Shown here: positions 44,516 to 53,919 of the stretch, piece after piece
Position numbering within the stretch: the first letter of the stretch is position 1
Layout: each line of letters starts with the position of its first letter
From: Solimonas sp036405815
Lineage (GTDB): Bacteria > Pseudomonadota > Gammaproteobacteria > Nevskiales > Nevskiaceae
Assembly: GCA_036405815.1 (NCBI GenBank)
Contig: DASWWX010000043.1
Coordinates: 1-64,000, forward strand
DNA length: 64,000 nucleotides
Direction of reading: 5' to 3'
Made by a program: the position numbers and the translations under genes
Notes under the pieces: model-generated
Seen by the model: the letters and a program-made list of their open reading frames with translations, nothing else
What the model was told of the DNA's origin: nothing
Database searches by the model: none

Positions 44516-45298
44516 ATGACCATTCCCGGCTTCGAAAGCCATACCGAAACCCTGCTCGACACCGAGCGCATCGTCTACCGGCGCGGCCGCGGGCCCGCGG
44601 TGCTCGTGCTCAGCGAGGTGCCGGGCATCACGCCGCAGGTAGCGCGCTTTGCCCGCACCGTGGCCGACGCCGGCTTCAGCGTGTGGATGCCGCAACTCTT
44701 CGGCACGCCGATGAAGCCGATGAATCCGCTCTACGCCGCGCAGACGCTCACGCGCCTGTGCATCAGCCGCGAGTTCCGCGTGCCGGCCGCCAACGCCTCC
44801 AGCCCCATCGTCGACTGGCTGCGCGCCCTAGCCCGCTGCGCGCACGCAGCGTGCGGCGGCCCTGGCGTGGGCGTGGTCGGCATGTGCATCACCGGCAACT
44901 TCGGCCTCGCCATGATGCTCGACGCGCCCGTCATCGCCCCGGTCCTCGCCCAACCCTCCTTGCCCGGCGGCCCCACCGCGCACCAGCGCGCCGCCCTCCA
45001 CGCCTCGCCACAAGAAATCCAGGCCGCCCAGGACAAGATTGAGCGCGACGGCGCGCGCATCCTCGGCCTGCGCTTCAAGGGCGACCCGCTGTGCCGCGCC
45101 GAACGCTTCGAGGCCCTACGCGACACCTTCGGCCCCGCCTTCGAAGCCATCGAACTCGACGACCGCCACGCCAAGCGCGGCACCTTCGTGCCACCGCACA
45201 GCATGCTGACGACGCACCTGATCGATAAAGACGGCGAGCCGACGCGGGCGGCGCTGGAGCGGACGGTGGGGTTTCTGAGGGAGCAGCTGCAGCGCTAG
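44516..45298 (+). CDS. Dienelactone hydrolase family protein
   Basis: The 260-residue alpha/beta-hydrolase starts MTIPGFESHTETLLD. VGVVGMCITGNFGLAMM holds the nucleophile Cys of dienelactone hydrolases in the elbow GxCxxG. LSEVPGITPQVARFARTVADAGFSVWMPQLFGTP is the usual N-terminal part, and DRHAKRGTFVPPHSML lies where the catalytic His is expected. It opens lactone or ester rings, in the cytosol. The frame upstream overlaps the divergent ceramidase gene and is excluded. Confidence 0.85.
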   Translation: MTIPGFESHTETLLDTERIVYRRGRGPAVLVLSEVPGITPQVARFARTVADAGFSVWMPQLFGTPMKPMNPLYAAQTLTRLCISREFRVPAANASSPIVDWLRALARCAHAACGGPGVGVVGMCITGNFGLAMMLDAPVIAPVLAQPSLPGGPTAHQRAALHASPQEIQAAQDKIERDGARILGLRFKGDPLCRAERFEALRDTFGPAFEAIELDDRHAKRGTFVPPHSMLTTHLIDKDGEPTRAALERTVGFLREQLQR

Positions 45299-45409
45299 GG
45301 CCGGCTCGATGGACAGCGCCGGGGCATCGCCCCGTAAACTCCCGACAAAGGACACAAGCCGGCCTGGCGCAATCGCCACGACCGACACACCAGGGAGAAG
45401 CGTCACCCG

Positions 45410-45913
45410 ATGGCCCGTCAGAAGAAATCCAGTGCCGAGAGCAAGAACAGTTCGGCCAATCTAGGCTTTGAAGCCAAGCTCTGGCTGGCCGCCGACAAGC
45501 TGCGCAATAACATGGACGCGGCGGAGTACAAGCACGTCGTCCTCGGCCTGATCTTCCTCAAGTACATCTCCGACCGCTTCGAGGAACACCACGCCAAGCT
45601 GGCAAAGGGCGAAGGCGACTACGCCGGCGCCAACCCGGAAGACCCGGACGAGTACAAGGCCGAGAACGTTTTCTGGGTGCCCAAGGAAGCGCGCTGGTCG
45701 GTACTGCAGGCCAGCGCCAAGCAGCCCACCATCGGCAAACTGGTGGACGAAGCCATGGTCGCCATCGAGCGCGACAACGCCCGCCTCAAGGGCGTGCTAC
45801 CCAAGGACTACGCCCGCCCCGCGCCGGACAAGCACCCCCTCGGCGAGAGACTCGCCCCCTAAAAAAGCCACATCTACGACCCCGCCAGCGGCTCCGGTGG
45901 CATCCTGATCTAA
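45410..45913 (+). pseudogene. Eroded type I restriction hsdM remnant
   Basis: The first 150 codons are a good HsdM N-terminal domain (KLWLAADKLRNNMDAAEYKHVVLGLIFLKYISDRFEEHH, then LPKDYARPAPDKHPLGERLAP) ending in a stop at 45860-45862. In the same frame directly after the stop, KSHIYDPASGSGGILI is the SAM-binding motif I of the methylase (canonical YDPxxGSGGM), then another stop. So about 70 residues between the helical domain and motif I are missing, and all of the catalytic and C-terminal part is lost. It belongs to a different HsdM subfamily from the intact gene 32 bp downstream. It may still express a short N-terminal fragment. Confidence 0.85.
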
Positions 45914-45945
45914 GGGCTCGTCGCAGCCTAAATACACACTCTCTC

Positions 45946-48243
45946 ATGAAAAACTTCGACGCCTTCAAAGAGCACGGTGATGTCATCTGGAACATCGCCA
46001 ACCTGCTGCGGGGGCCTTACCGGCCACCGCAATATCGCCGGGTGATGATTCCGCTCACCGTGTTGCGCCGCCTCGATTGCGTGCTAGAGGAGACGAAGGA
46101 CGATGTCATCGCCATGCACAAGGCGCTGAAAGCGGAAACCAAGATGAAGGATGGCAAAAAGATCCCCAAGCACGACGCCGAGACCATCGAGAAGATCATC
46201 AATCAGAAGTTCAAGCTGACCTTCCACAACACCAGCGAGTTCACATTCAAGAAGCTTTTGGGTGATGCCGACAAGCTCGCGCCGAACCTGCTCAAGTACA
46301 TATCCGGTTTCTCCTCCCGCGCCCGGAAGATCATCGAGAAGTTCAACTTCGCCGACGAAATCGAAAAATTGGAGGAGGCGAACCGGCTCTTCGAGGTCGT
46401 CAAGAAGGTCGCCGCCGTGGACCTGCACCCTAAAACCATCTCGAACATCGCCATGGGCTACGTGTTCGAGGATCTCGTTCGCCGCTTCAACGAGCAGGCC
46501 AACGAAGAAGCCGGCGACCACTTCACGCCGCGCGAAGTCATCAAGCTTATGGTGAGCCTGCTCTTCACCTATGACGACCTCGTCTACAAGGATGGGAAGG
46601 TCATCAAAATCTACGACCCTACCTGCGGCACTGGTGGGATGCTCTCCGAGTCGGAAAAGCTCATCGTTGATCCCGACAGCGGCCTCAACCCCAGCGCGAA
46701 CCTCGAACTCTTCGGCCAGGAATACAACCCGGAGTCCTACGCGATCTGCGGCTCCGATCTCATGATCAAGGGCGAGGATGTAAAGAACATCGTCTATGGC
46801 AACACGCTCGGCACCGGCAAGGCCAAGGAAGGCTTTGTAGATGGGGACGGCCACACGAACGAACGGTTCCACTACATGCTGGCCAATCCGCCTTTCGGCG
46901 TGGAGTGGAAGCCGGAGAAAGACCACGTCACCACCGAGCACGAGCAATTTGGCTTCAAGGGCCGCTTCGGCCCTGGCCTGCCGCGCATCAATGATGGTGC
47001 GTTGCTCTTCCTGCTGCACATGATCTCGAAAATGGAGCCGGCGCCAAAGGATGGCGGCGAAGGCTCGCGCATCGGCGTTGTCTTCAATGGCTCGCCCCTC
47101 TTCACCGGCGATGCGGGTAGTGGCGAGAGCAACATCCGCCGCTGGATCATCGAGAACGACATGCTGGAGGCCGTCGTCGGACTGCCCGACCAGCTTTTCT
47201 ACAACACCGGCATCTCCACTTACATCTGGATCGTCACCAACCGAAAGCGCAAGGGGCGCCGAGGCAAGGTGCAGCTCATCAACGGCACCGACTTCGCGTG
47301 GAAGATGAAGAAAAGCCTCGGCGACAAGCGCAAGCAGCTCGGCGATGGCACCGAGGGCATGCCGAACCACATCGAGGTGCTCACCAAGCTCTATGGCGAC
47401 TTCGCGCACGATGTCCGCATGACCGTGGCCGCGATTCAGACCAATGTGGACCCAAAGCGTGACCAGACGAAGAGCCTCTTTGTCAGCAAGATTTTCGACA
47501 ATCAGGACTTCGGTTACCTCAAGATCACCGTCGAGCGTCCGCTGCGGCTGAACTTCGCCGTCACCGACCAACGCATCGCGCGCTTCCAACGCACCACCGC
47601 CTTTTTGGAACTCGCTCTCTCCCGGAAGCGGAAGGACAAGAAGAAGATTATCGAGGAAGAACTGAAGGGCGCGGAGGCGCAGGCGGCCATCCTCGAAGTG
47701 CTCGGCGGCATGAAGGGCGCGTTTGCTGCCGGCCAGCTCATCAAAGACCGGCCCGTCTTCGCGGAACAACTCGCCACCGCCTTTGCGGGGGCAGAGATCA
47801 CACTCGACTCCAAGCTGCAATCTGCGCTCCTCGCCCCCGGCAGCCTCGGCGAGCGCGATCCCTCGGCGGAAATCTGCTACGACAAGAGGAGCAAGCCCGA
47901 GCCGGACCCCGACCTGCGCGACACCGAGAACGTGCCATTCCCGCCCGATATCGCTTTGCCCCTGCCACTCGACTACGAGAGCAAGAAGAACAAGGGCAAG
48001 GTGGACGTCGAGCCGCTGCTCAGCCTGGTGGGCGACCACTGCGAAGCCTATCTCGCCGCCGAAGTGCTGCCCTACCGCCCGGATGCGTGGATTGACCACA
48101 GCAAGATCAAGGTCGGCTACGAGATCCCCTTCAATCGCCACTTCTACGAATACGAAGCTCCGCGCCCGCTGGAAGAGATCGAAAAGGACATCACCGATCT
48201 TGAAAAGGAAATCATGTCCATGCTGCAGGCGGTTACGGCATGA
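45946..48243 (+). CDS. hsdM: Type I restriction-modification system methylase subunit HsdM
   Basis: The 765-residue protein has an N-terminal HsdM helical domain (VIWNIANLLRGPYRPPQYRRVMIPLTVLRRLDCVLEETKDD), an N6-adenine methylase domain with motif I KIYDPTCGTGGMLSESEK and motif IV LANPPFGVEWK, and a long C-terminal region (about 200 residues more than EcoKI-type HsdM). It transfers methyl groups from SAM to adenine within the HsdS-specified target. The hsdS start overlaps its stop by 4 bp. Base composition looks less GC-rich than the flanks, supporting transfer. The start ATG lacks a strong Shine-Dalgarno. Confidence 0.95.
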   Translation: MKNFDAFKEHGDVIWNIANLLRGPYRPPQYRRVMIPLTVLRRLDCVLEETKDDVIAMHKALKAETKMKDGKKIPKHDAETIEKIINQKFKLTFHNTSEFTFKKLLGDADKLAPNLLKYISGFSSRARKIIEKFNFADEIEKLEEANRLFEVVKKVAAVDLHPKTISNIAMGYVFEDLVRRFNEQANEEAGDHFTPREVIKLMVSLLFTYDDLVYKDGKVIKIYDPTCGTGGMLSESEKLIVDPDSGLNPSANLELFGQEYNPESYAICGSDLMIKGEDVKNIVYGNTLGTGKAKEGFVDGDGHTNERFHYMLANPPFGVEWKPEKDHVTTEHEQFGFKGRFGPGLPRINDGALLFLLHMISKMEPAPKDGGEGSRIGVVFNGSPLFTGDAGSGESNIRRWIIENDMLEAVVGLPDQLFYNTGISTYIWIVTNRKRKGRRGKVQLINGTDFAWKMKKSLGDKRKQLGDGTEGMPNHIEVLTKLYGDFAHDVRMTVAAIQTNVDPKRDQTKSLFVSKIFDNQDFGYLKITVERPLRLNFAVTDQRIARFQRTTAFLELALSRKRKDKKKIIEEELKGAEAQAAILEVLGGMKGAFAAGQLIKDRPVFAEQLATAFAGAEITLDSKLQSALLAPGSLGERDPSAEICYDKRSKPEPDPDLRDTENVPFPPDIALPLPLDYESKKNKGKVDVEPLLSLVGDHCEAYLAAEVLPYRPDAWIDHSKIKVGYEIPFNRHFYEYEAPRPLEEIEKDITDLEKEIMSMLQAVTA

Positions 48244-49595
48244 GCCGTCACCGTTTTTTGAGCGATGCGGTGAGCTGCTTTCCGCCCCTGCCGTCCGGTT
48301 GGCGAGAAGAAAGGATTCATGACGTTGTCGATCTACGCACCAGCAACGTGGACAAAAAGTCGGAGGAGGGAGAGAAGGCAGTCAGGCTGTGCAACTACGT
48401 TGACGTTTACAAAAACGCCAAAGTCACGATGGCCATCGACTTCATGGAAGCCACGGCTACAGATGCGCAGATTGATCGCTTTTCTCTGCGTATTGGCGAT
48501 GTCGTCATCACGAAGGACTCGGAAACTCCCGACGATATTGGAGTGCCGGCCTTAATTGCCGAAACTGCGCCTGACCTTGTTTGCGGCTACCATCTCACGA
48601 TCCTGCGTCCGAATGAAAACGCAGTCGAGGGCGGCTACCTTCTCTACGCCGTTGCGTCGCGCCTCAGCGCTTATCAGTTCTACTTGGCTGCGAATGGCGT
48701 AACTCGCTTTGGTCTCACGTATCAGGGCACGAAAAATCTGCGCATCGCCCTTCCCTCGGTCCCAGAGCAGCAGAAAATCGCCTCGTTTCTGGACTGGAAG
48801 ACCGGGCAGATTGATGAGCTGACCGCGCGGAAGCAGGAACTGCTGGAGAAGCTCAAGGAAAAGCGCCTCGCGGTCATCACCCAAGCCGTCACCCGCGGCC
48901 TCAACCCCGCCGTCCCCCTCCGCGACTCCGGCATCCCCTGGCTCGGTCAAGTGCCGAAGCATTGGGAAGTTAGGCGGCTAAAATTCACTGCCAGCGAGCG
49001 TTTAAAGTATGGTGCAAATGAGTCCGCAGAATCGGATGACCCTGATTGCCCGCGATACATCCGCATCACGGACATCAAAGAGGATGGGACATTGCACGAG
49101 GACACTTTTCGCTCCCTTCCGCCGGAATTGGCCGAACCTTACTTACTCCAAGATGGAGATTTGCTGCTTGCGCGGAGTGGGGCGACCGTTGGAAAGACGT
49201 TCCAGTACCTCCAAACCTGGGGAGAAGCCGCGTATGCAGGCTACTTGATTCGGTTCCGAGTAGACCCAACGCTCTTGTCGGCACGGTTCGCCTACTATTT
49301 CCTTCGATCAAAGTTCTACTGGGCGTGTATCAACGCTTCGCTAATCCAAGCAACGATCCAAAACTTTAGCGCCGAAAAGTATGCGGACATCAATGTGCCG
49401 CTCCCTCCTCTTAAAGAACAGGATCAGATCGTCGCTGAACTCGAAAAGCAGAAGGCAATGACGGACAAGCTGGAGGACGCGATAAGCCAAGCTATCGTGC
49501 GGCTGACCGAATACCGCAGGGCCCTCATCACCGCTGCGACGGTGGGCAAGATCGACGTTCGCAACGTCACAATCCCCCAAAAACCCGTTGCTTAG
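48240..49595 (+). CDS. hsdS: Type I restriction-modification specificity subunit HsdS
   Basis: The 451-residue protein has two target-recognition domains joined by helical repeats. TRD1 (about 15-180) ends IALPSVPEQQKIASFLDWKTGQIDELTARKQELLEKLKEKRLAVITQAVTRGL, the conserved spacer. TRD2 (about 225-400) ends NVPLPPLKEQDQIVAELEKQKAMTDKLEDAISQAIVRL. It selects a bipartite DNA target for the HsdM2S methylase and HsdR. It overlaps hsdM by ATGA. Its AT-richness compared with neighbours is visible, as usual for exchanged specificity genes. The recognition sequence cannot be read from the protein. Confidence 0.95.
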   Translation: MSRHRFLSDAVSCFPPLPSGWREERIHDVVDLRTSNVDKKSEEGEKAVRLCNYVDVYKNAKVTMAIDFMEATATDAQIDRFSLRIGDVVITKDSETPDDIGVPALIAETAPDLVCGYHLTILRPNENAVEGGYLLYAVASRLSAYQFYLAANGVTRFGLTYQGTKNLRIALPSVPEQQKIASFLDWKTGQIDELTARKQELLEKLKEKRLAVITQAVTRGLNPAVPLRDSGIPWLGQVPKHWEVRRLKFTASERLKYGANESAESDDPDCPRYIRITDIKEDGTLHEDTFRSLPPELAEPYLLQDGDLLLARSGATVGKTFQYLQTWGEAAYAGYLIRFRVDPTLLSARFAYYFLRSKFYWACINASLIQATIQNFSAEKYADINVPLPPLKEQDQIVAELEKQKAMTDKLEDAISQAIVRLTEYRRALITAATVGKIDVRNVTIPQKPVA

Positions 49596-49597
49596 CC

Positions 49598-50203
49598 ATG
49601 CCTCTGAATGCCCAAGGCTACTTCAATGCACTCCGCAGCTACCTCAACACCGCTAGCTACGAGGTCACGGAAACCGACGGAGGGCGCATCGTGATGAAGG
49701 AGAAAGTCTTCGTCGGGGGATCGCCAAAGCCCGTTGAGTATCGCGTCCGGCTTGCCGTGACTGGCGAGGCGCTGGTTATCAACCTCGATAGGAAGAACCG
49801 AAAAGGAAACTCTGACCCTCTCTTCCACTTCCTTAACGACAATGCCAAGCCTTGGTCGAAGCGCTGCGACTTCGTGGTCTTCCATCGCGTGCGAGAGCGA
49901 ATCAATGTGCATTGCTTCGAGTTCAAGTCCGCCACCCTCCCAGACGCGCTGGTGGATCAGTTGGAAGCTGGCGAAGCGTGGTGTCGAGCACTGCGCAGCA
50001 CGATCAGGCACTACACCGGCGATGCGAAGCCGCTTCACCTGACTAAATTTGTCCTGTCGTGCCACCCGAACCCCGCGCCATATCTGGACACCGCCGGGAA
50101 ATACCTCCAACGCGATCACTCCATCCGGCACTACCTGTATCAGGACATCGACGGCCTCTCCCTCGACGCCTTGGACAATACCAACGTCGAATCGATCAAC
50201 TGA
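49598..50203 (+). CDS. Unknown protein inside the hsd operon
   Basis: The 201-residue protein starts two bases after the hsdS stop and ends five bases before hsdR, so it is a fixed part of the operon. It has VEYRVRLAVTGEALVINLDRK, a CDFVVFHRVRERINVHCFEFKSATLPDALVDQLEAGEAWCRAL middle and a CHPNPAPYLDTAGKYLQRD end. The D-FEFK pattern with adjacent Lys resembles a PD-(D/E)xK-like core (D in CDFVVF, E-K in FEFK), but this is only suggestive. It could be an accessory nuclease or an anti-restriction/immunity factor. Confidence 0.75.
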   Translation: MPLNAQGYFNALRSYLNTASYEVTETDGGRIVMKEKVFVGGSPKPVEYRVRLAVTGEALVINLDRKNRKGNSDPLFHFLNDNAKPWSKRCDFVVFHRVRERINVHCFEFKSATLPDALVDQLEAGEAWCRALRSTIRHYTGDAKPLHLTKFVLSCHPNPAPYLDTAGKYLQRDHSIRHYLYQDIDGLSLDALDNTNVESIN

Positions 50204-50208
50204 GCGCC

Positions 50209-53200
50209 ATGAAAAAGCACACCGAAGCCCGTCTTGAGGACGCGATCATTGATCACCTGACCACGCAGGGCGGATACGTCTTCGTGGATTACCGCGAAGG
50301 CGCCGCGAAGGATCGCTACGACAAGGCGCGGGCACTCGATCCAGCGCTGGTGGTGAGTTTCATCCAGGCCACGCAGGAGAAGCTATGGAAGAGCCTGGCC
50401 GCCATCCATGGGGAGGAGACCTCCAAGGTGGTGGTGGATCATCTAGTGAAGGAGCTAGAAACCAAGGGCATGCTCAAGGTGCTGCGGCAGGGCTTCAAGT
50501 GCTACGGGAAGTTGCTCCGCGTGGCGGTCTTTGCCCCGAGCAACCGGATGAACCCGGACACGCTCGCGCTCTACGGCCAGAACGTGCTGTCGGTGACACG
50601 GCAGCTCTACTACGGCACGGAGCATTCCAAGTCGCTGGATCTGGTGCTCTTCCTTAACGGCCTTCCCATCGCGACAGCGGAACTCAAGAACCCACTCTCC
50701 GGCCAGACAGTTGAAGACGCGAAGAAGCAATACAAGCGGGACCGCGACCACCGAGAACCACTCTTTGATTTCACCAAGCGCACGCTGGTGCATTTCGCGG
50801 TGGATCAGGACCAGGTCTTCATGGCCACGCGCTTGAGCGGGGACAAAACGCATTTCCTCCCCCTCAACCGCGGCAACGAAGGACACGCCGGGAATCCGCC
50901 CGCCAGCGATGGCGGCTACCGCACGGCCTACCTTTGGTGTGAGGTATGGCAGCGGGATAGCCTGCTAGACATTCTCGGGTGTTTCATGCATCTGCAAGTC
51001 GAGGAGAAGCGAATCCTCACGGACGATGGCATCAAGAAGATCACCAAGGAAACGATGATCTTTCCCCGGTATCACCAGCTCGACTGCGTGCGGCGGATGG
51101 TGGGCCACGCCAAGAAGCACGGGCCGGGGCACAATTATCTTGTGCAGCATTCGGCTGGTTCCGGAAAGTCCAACTCCATTGCCTGGCTGGCGCACCGGCT
51201 CTCGTCCTTGCACGACGACGCCGATGAGAAGATTTTCGATTCCGTGATCGTGGTGACGGACCGCCGCATCCTCGATCAGCAGCTCCAGAACACGATCTAC
51301 CAGTTCGACCACAAACAAGGCGTGGTGCAGAAGGTAGACGAGGACACGCGACAGCTCGTTCAGGCGCTGGCCAATGGCACGCCGATCATCATCACCACGC
51401 TGCAAAAATTTCCCTTCATTGCCGAGACGCTGGAAAAGCTACGGGAAGAGAACCTTCCCGGCATCGCCATTTCCACAAAGGACAAGCAATTCGCTGTGAT
51501 CGTGGACGAGGCGCACAGCTCACAGTCCGGCGAGAGCGCGATGGAGCTGAAAGGCGTGCTTAACGCCGACCGGCTGCGGGAGGAAGCGGCGGAATACGTG
51601 GTCAATCAAGGATTGGACCCGGACGACGACGCGGATCATCTGGCCGGTGTGGTGCGGGAGATGATGAAGCGAGGCAAGCAGCACAACTTGAGCTTCTTCG
51701 CCTTTACCGCGACGCCAAAGTACAAAACTCTAAAAGTCTTTGATGAGCCCGGCCCCACTGGGCAAGCACCATTTCACCTCTACACGATGCGGCAGGCCAT
51801 TGAGGAGAAGTTCATCCTCGACGTGCTGAAGAACTACGTGACTTACGAGGCTTATTTCCGCCTCGTGCAGGTGGGCGACGATGATCCACACGTGCAACGG
51901 AAGAAAGCCGCAAGGGCCTTGGCACGAACGCTGACTTTCCATGCGGTGAACCTGCGGACGAAAACCGAGGTGATCGTCGAGCACTTCCGCACCCATGTGA
52001 GACACAAGATCGGCGGCCGCGCCAAAGCGATGGTGGTGACGGATGGCCGGCTTCACGCCGTCCGCTACAAGCAGGCGTTCGACGCTTACATTGCCGAGAA
52101 GGGTTACACCGATGTAAAGACGCTGGTGGCTTTCTCTGGCCTCGTGGAGGACCCGGACGCACCAGGGAAGAGCTTCACTGAAGTCAGCATGAACGGCGGC
52201 ATCAAGGAAAGCGAACTGCCGGAGCGCTTCGACAGCCACGAATACCAGGTGCTGCTCGTGGCGGAGAAGTATCAAACCGGCTTCGATCAACCGTTGCTGC
52301 ACACGATGTATGTGGACAAGAAACTCACAGGCTTGCAGGCCGTGCAGACGCTCTCCCGCTTGAATCGCACTTGCGCGGGAAAAGAAGACACCTTCATCCT
52401 CGATTTCCGCAACACGCCCGAGGAAATCTTTGCCGCCTTCAAGCCCTACTACGAGAACACGCCCTCCGAGCCACTCACGGATGCACAGCACCTCTACCGG
52501 CTCCAGCACCAAATCGAAGAGACACGGCTCATTCATGAGGAGGAGGTGAAGGCTTTCTGCGCGGTGTATTTCAGGCCGCGCCGCAAGGAGACCGTGAAAG
52601 ATCAGGCCGAGATGAGCGGCATCCTTGACCAAGCCGTGGAGAGATTTAAAGAGCGGGACGAGGAAGAGCGCGAGGAGGGGAAGACGCTGTTCGTGAACTT
52701 CCGCAACATGTATGGCTTCCTCTCGCAGGTGATCCCGTATCAAGACTCGGACTTGGAGCAGCTTTACACCTACCTGCGCTTCCTGCTGACCAAGCTGCCG
52801 AAACGCGACACCGGACCTGGCTATCACCTCGAAGAGGAAGTCGAGCTACAGTACTACCGGCTCCAGAAAATCAGCGAAGGCCAGATCGACCTCAACACCG
52901 GCGACGGCAAACCGCTCAAGGGCCCGACCGACGTCGGCACCGGACAGGAAGATCCCAAGATTAAGCTCTCCGAGCTGATCGACATCCTCAACGAACGCTT
53001 CGGCACCGACTTCACCCAGGCCGATCAGCTCTTCTTTGATCAGATTCAGGAGGAGGCCGTCGAGAGCGAAACATTGAAGAAGGCCGCGGCCGCGAACTCA
53101 AAGGACGACTTCCGCTATGTCTTTGAGAAAGCCTTCGAAGGTCTCATCATCGACCGCATGGAAGGCAACGAGGAGATTTTCGGAAAGCTCATGGCAGATG

Positions 53201-53286
53201 GTGATTTCAGGAAGCTGGCTGTCGAGCACCTACTTCATAAAGTCTACGGTGCACTGAAGAACTCCAAAGACGAGAAGCCTACGTAG
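50209..53286 (+). CDS. hsdR: Type I restriction endonuclease subunit HsdR
   Basis: The 1025-residue protein has an N-terminal nuclease domain with the PD-(D/E)xK segment LDLVLFLNGLPIATAELKNPLSGQ, followed by a superfamily-2 translocase: Walker A HSAGSGKSNSIAW, DEAHSSQSG, FTATPKYKTLK and the C-terminal motif VI LQAVQTLSRLNRTCAGKEDTFILDF. A long helical C-terminus should contact HsdM/HsdS. It translocates DNA and cuts at collisions away from the unmethylated target. The start is placed at the ATG 5 bp after the unknown gene; the larger open frame runs through that gene. It completes an apparently functional system. Confidence 0.95.
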   Translation: MKKHTEARLEDAIIDHLTTQGGYVFVDYREGAAKDRYDKARALDPALVVSFIQATQEKLWKSLAAIHGEETSKVVVDHLVKELETKGMLKVLRQGFKCYGKLLRVAVFAPSNRMNPDTLALYGQNVLSVTRQLYYGTEHSKSLDLVLFLNGLPIATAELKNPLSGQTVEDAKKQYKRDRDHREPLFDFTKRTLVHFAVDQDQVFMATRLSGDKTHFLPLNRGNEGHAGNPPASDGGYRTAYLWCEVWQRDSLLDILGCFMHLQVEEKRILTDDGIKKITKETMIFPRYHQLDCVRRMVGHAKKHGPGHNYLVQHSAGSGKSNSIAWLAHRLSSLHDDADEKIFDSVIVVTDRRILDQQLQNTIYQFDHKQGVVQKVDEDTRQLVQALANGTPIIITTLQKFPFIAETLEKLREENLPGIAISTKDKQFAVIVDEAHSSQSGESAMELKGVLNADRLREEAAEYVVNQGLDPDDDADHLAGVVREMMKRGKQHNLSFFAFTATPKYKTLKVFDEPGPTGQAPFHLYTMRQAIEEKFILDVLKNYVTYEAYFRLVQVGDDDPHVQRKKAARALARTLTFHAVNLRTKTEVIVEHFRTHVRHKIGGRAKAMVVTDGRLHAVRYKQAFDAYIAEKGYTDVKTLVAFSGLVEDPDAPGKSFTEVSMNGGIKESELPERFDSHEYQVLLVAEKYQTGFDQPLLHTMYVDKKLTGLQAVQTLSRLNRTCAGKEDTFILDFRNTPEEIFAAFKPYYENTPSEPLTDAQHLYRLQHQIEETRLIHEEEVKAFCAVYFRPRRKETVKDQAEMSGILDQAVERFKERDEEEREEGKTLFVNFRNMYGFLSQVIPYQDSDLEQLYTYLRFLLTKLPKRDTGPGYHLEEEVELQYYRLQKISEGQIDLNTGDGKPLKGPTDVGTGQEDPKIKLSELIDILNERFGTDFTQADQLFFDQIQEEAVESETLKKAAAANSKDDFRYVFEKAFEGLIIDRMEGNEEIFGKLMADGDFRKLAVEHLLHKVYGALKNSKDEKPT

Positions 53287-53523
53287 CACTCGTCACCTCA
53301 CCGAGAGCGATGGTCGGGGCAACTGCCCTTCAACAACCGCCCAGGTCGTCGCCGTGATGCTGGAGAAGCAGCATCGCCTGTGACCTGATGCATGGCTTCG
53401 ACTGGAAACAGCGCCGGCAATCCATGGGTAAAACTCGGCGAAAGTCCGTATCCAAACAACGCCCTACTTTACCCCGAGACCCTGACGAAGCTAGGCGACG
53501 CCAGAGGCCTCGGGTGAAGACAG
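53287..53523. other. 237-bp gap after hsdR
   Basis: Nothing recognisable. No coding frame with homology, no clear terminator and no repeat was seen. It is the downstream edge of the RM operon, with the RAMA gene convergent. Confidence 0.5.
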
Positions 53524-53919
53524 CTACCTGAAGTCTGCGGCGAGCTTCCATCTGACGCTCCCGGGAAGCAGGCATTCCCAGAAACGCCAACCGTTCACCG
53601 GATTGCCGGTAATAGCCACGGCCGCGGCAGAAGGGGATGTATATCGCTTGCCGTTCATCACCAAGGCGCCGTCCTTAACCAAGGCGATGTACTGCTGGCC
53701 CTTGTACGTCGCACGAAACTGCGTGCCATGGGCAAACGAAATGCCCTTTGAAACCCAGGCTACGCCTCCCGGCTCTGCGACCGCCGCTGCTCCGCTTTTT
53801 TGCGCTGGCTTCGCGAGGCCGAGGAGTTCCCTGAGAACGTCGTTTTCCGTCATCTCCTCCGAACGACGACGTGACGTAAGCTCTTTGAACACCTCAAAGT
53901 CCACAGATATTTCAGCCAT
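53524..53919 (-). CDS. RAMA-domain protein (restriction/methylase-associated)
   Basis: The 131-residue protein has an N-terminal helical part (SVDFEVFKELTSRRRSEEMTENDVLRELLGL) like a short ribbon-helix/SeqA-type dimeriser, then a C-terminal RAMA-type domain: GTQFRATYKGQQYIALVKDGALVMNGKRYTSPSAAAVAI and NGWRFWECLLPGS. RAMA domains are found with restriction enzymes and adenine methylases and may bind methylated or unmethylated DNA. The ATG at 53919 follows aaggagg, which decides the start over the TTG seven codons upstream. It faces the hsd operon. Confidence 0.8.
   Translation of the reverse strand: MAEISVDFEVFKELTSRRRSEEMTENDVLRELLGLAKPAQKSGAAAVAEPGGVAWVSKGISFAHGTQFRATYKGQQYIALVKDGALVMNGKRYTSPSAAAVAITGNPVNGWRFWECLLPGSVRWKLAADFR

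Noticed and set aside
46084..48141. 685-codon minus-strand open frame opposite hsdM
   Set aside because: Entirely antisense to a clear methylase gene; no recognisable domain.
53330..53590. 86-codon minus-strand frame between hsdR and the RAMA gene
   Set aside because: Overlaps the end of the RAMA gene and shows no domain.
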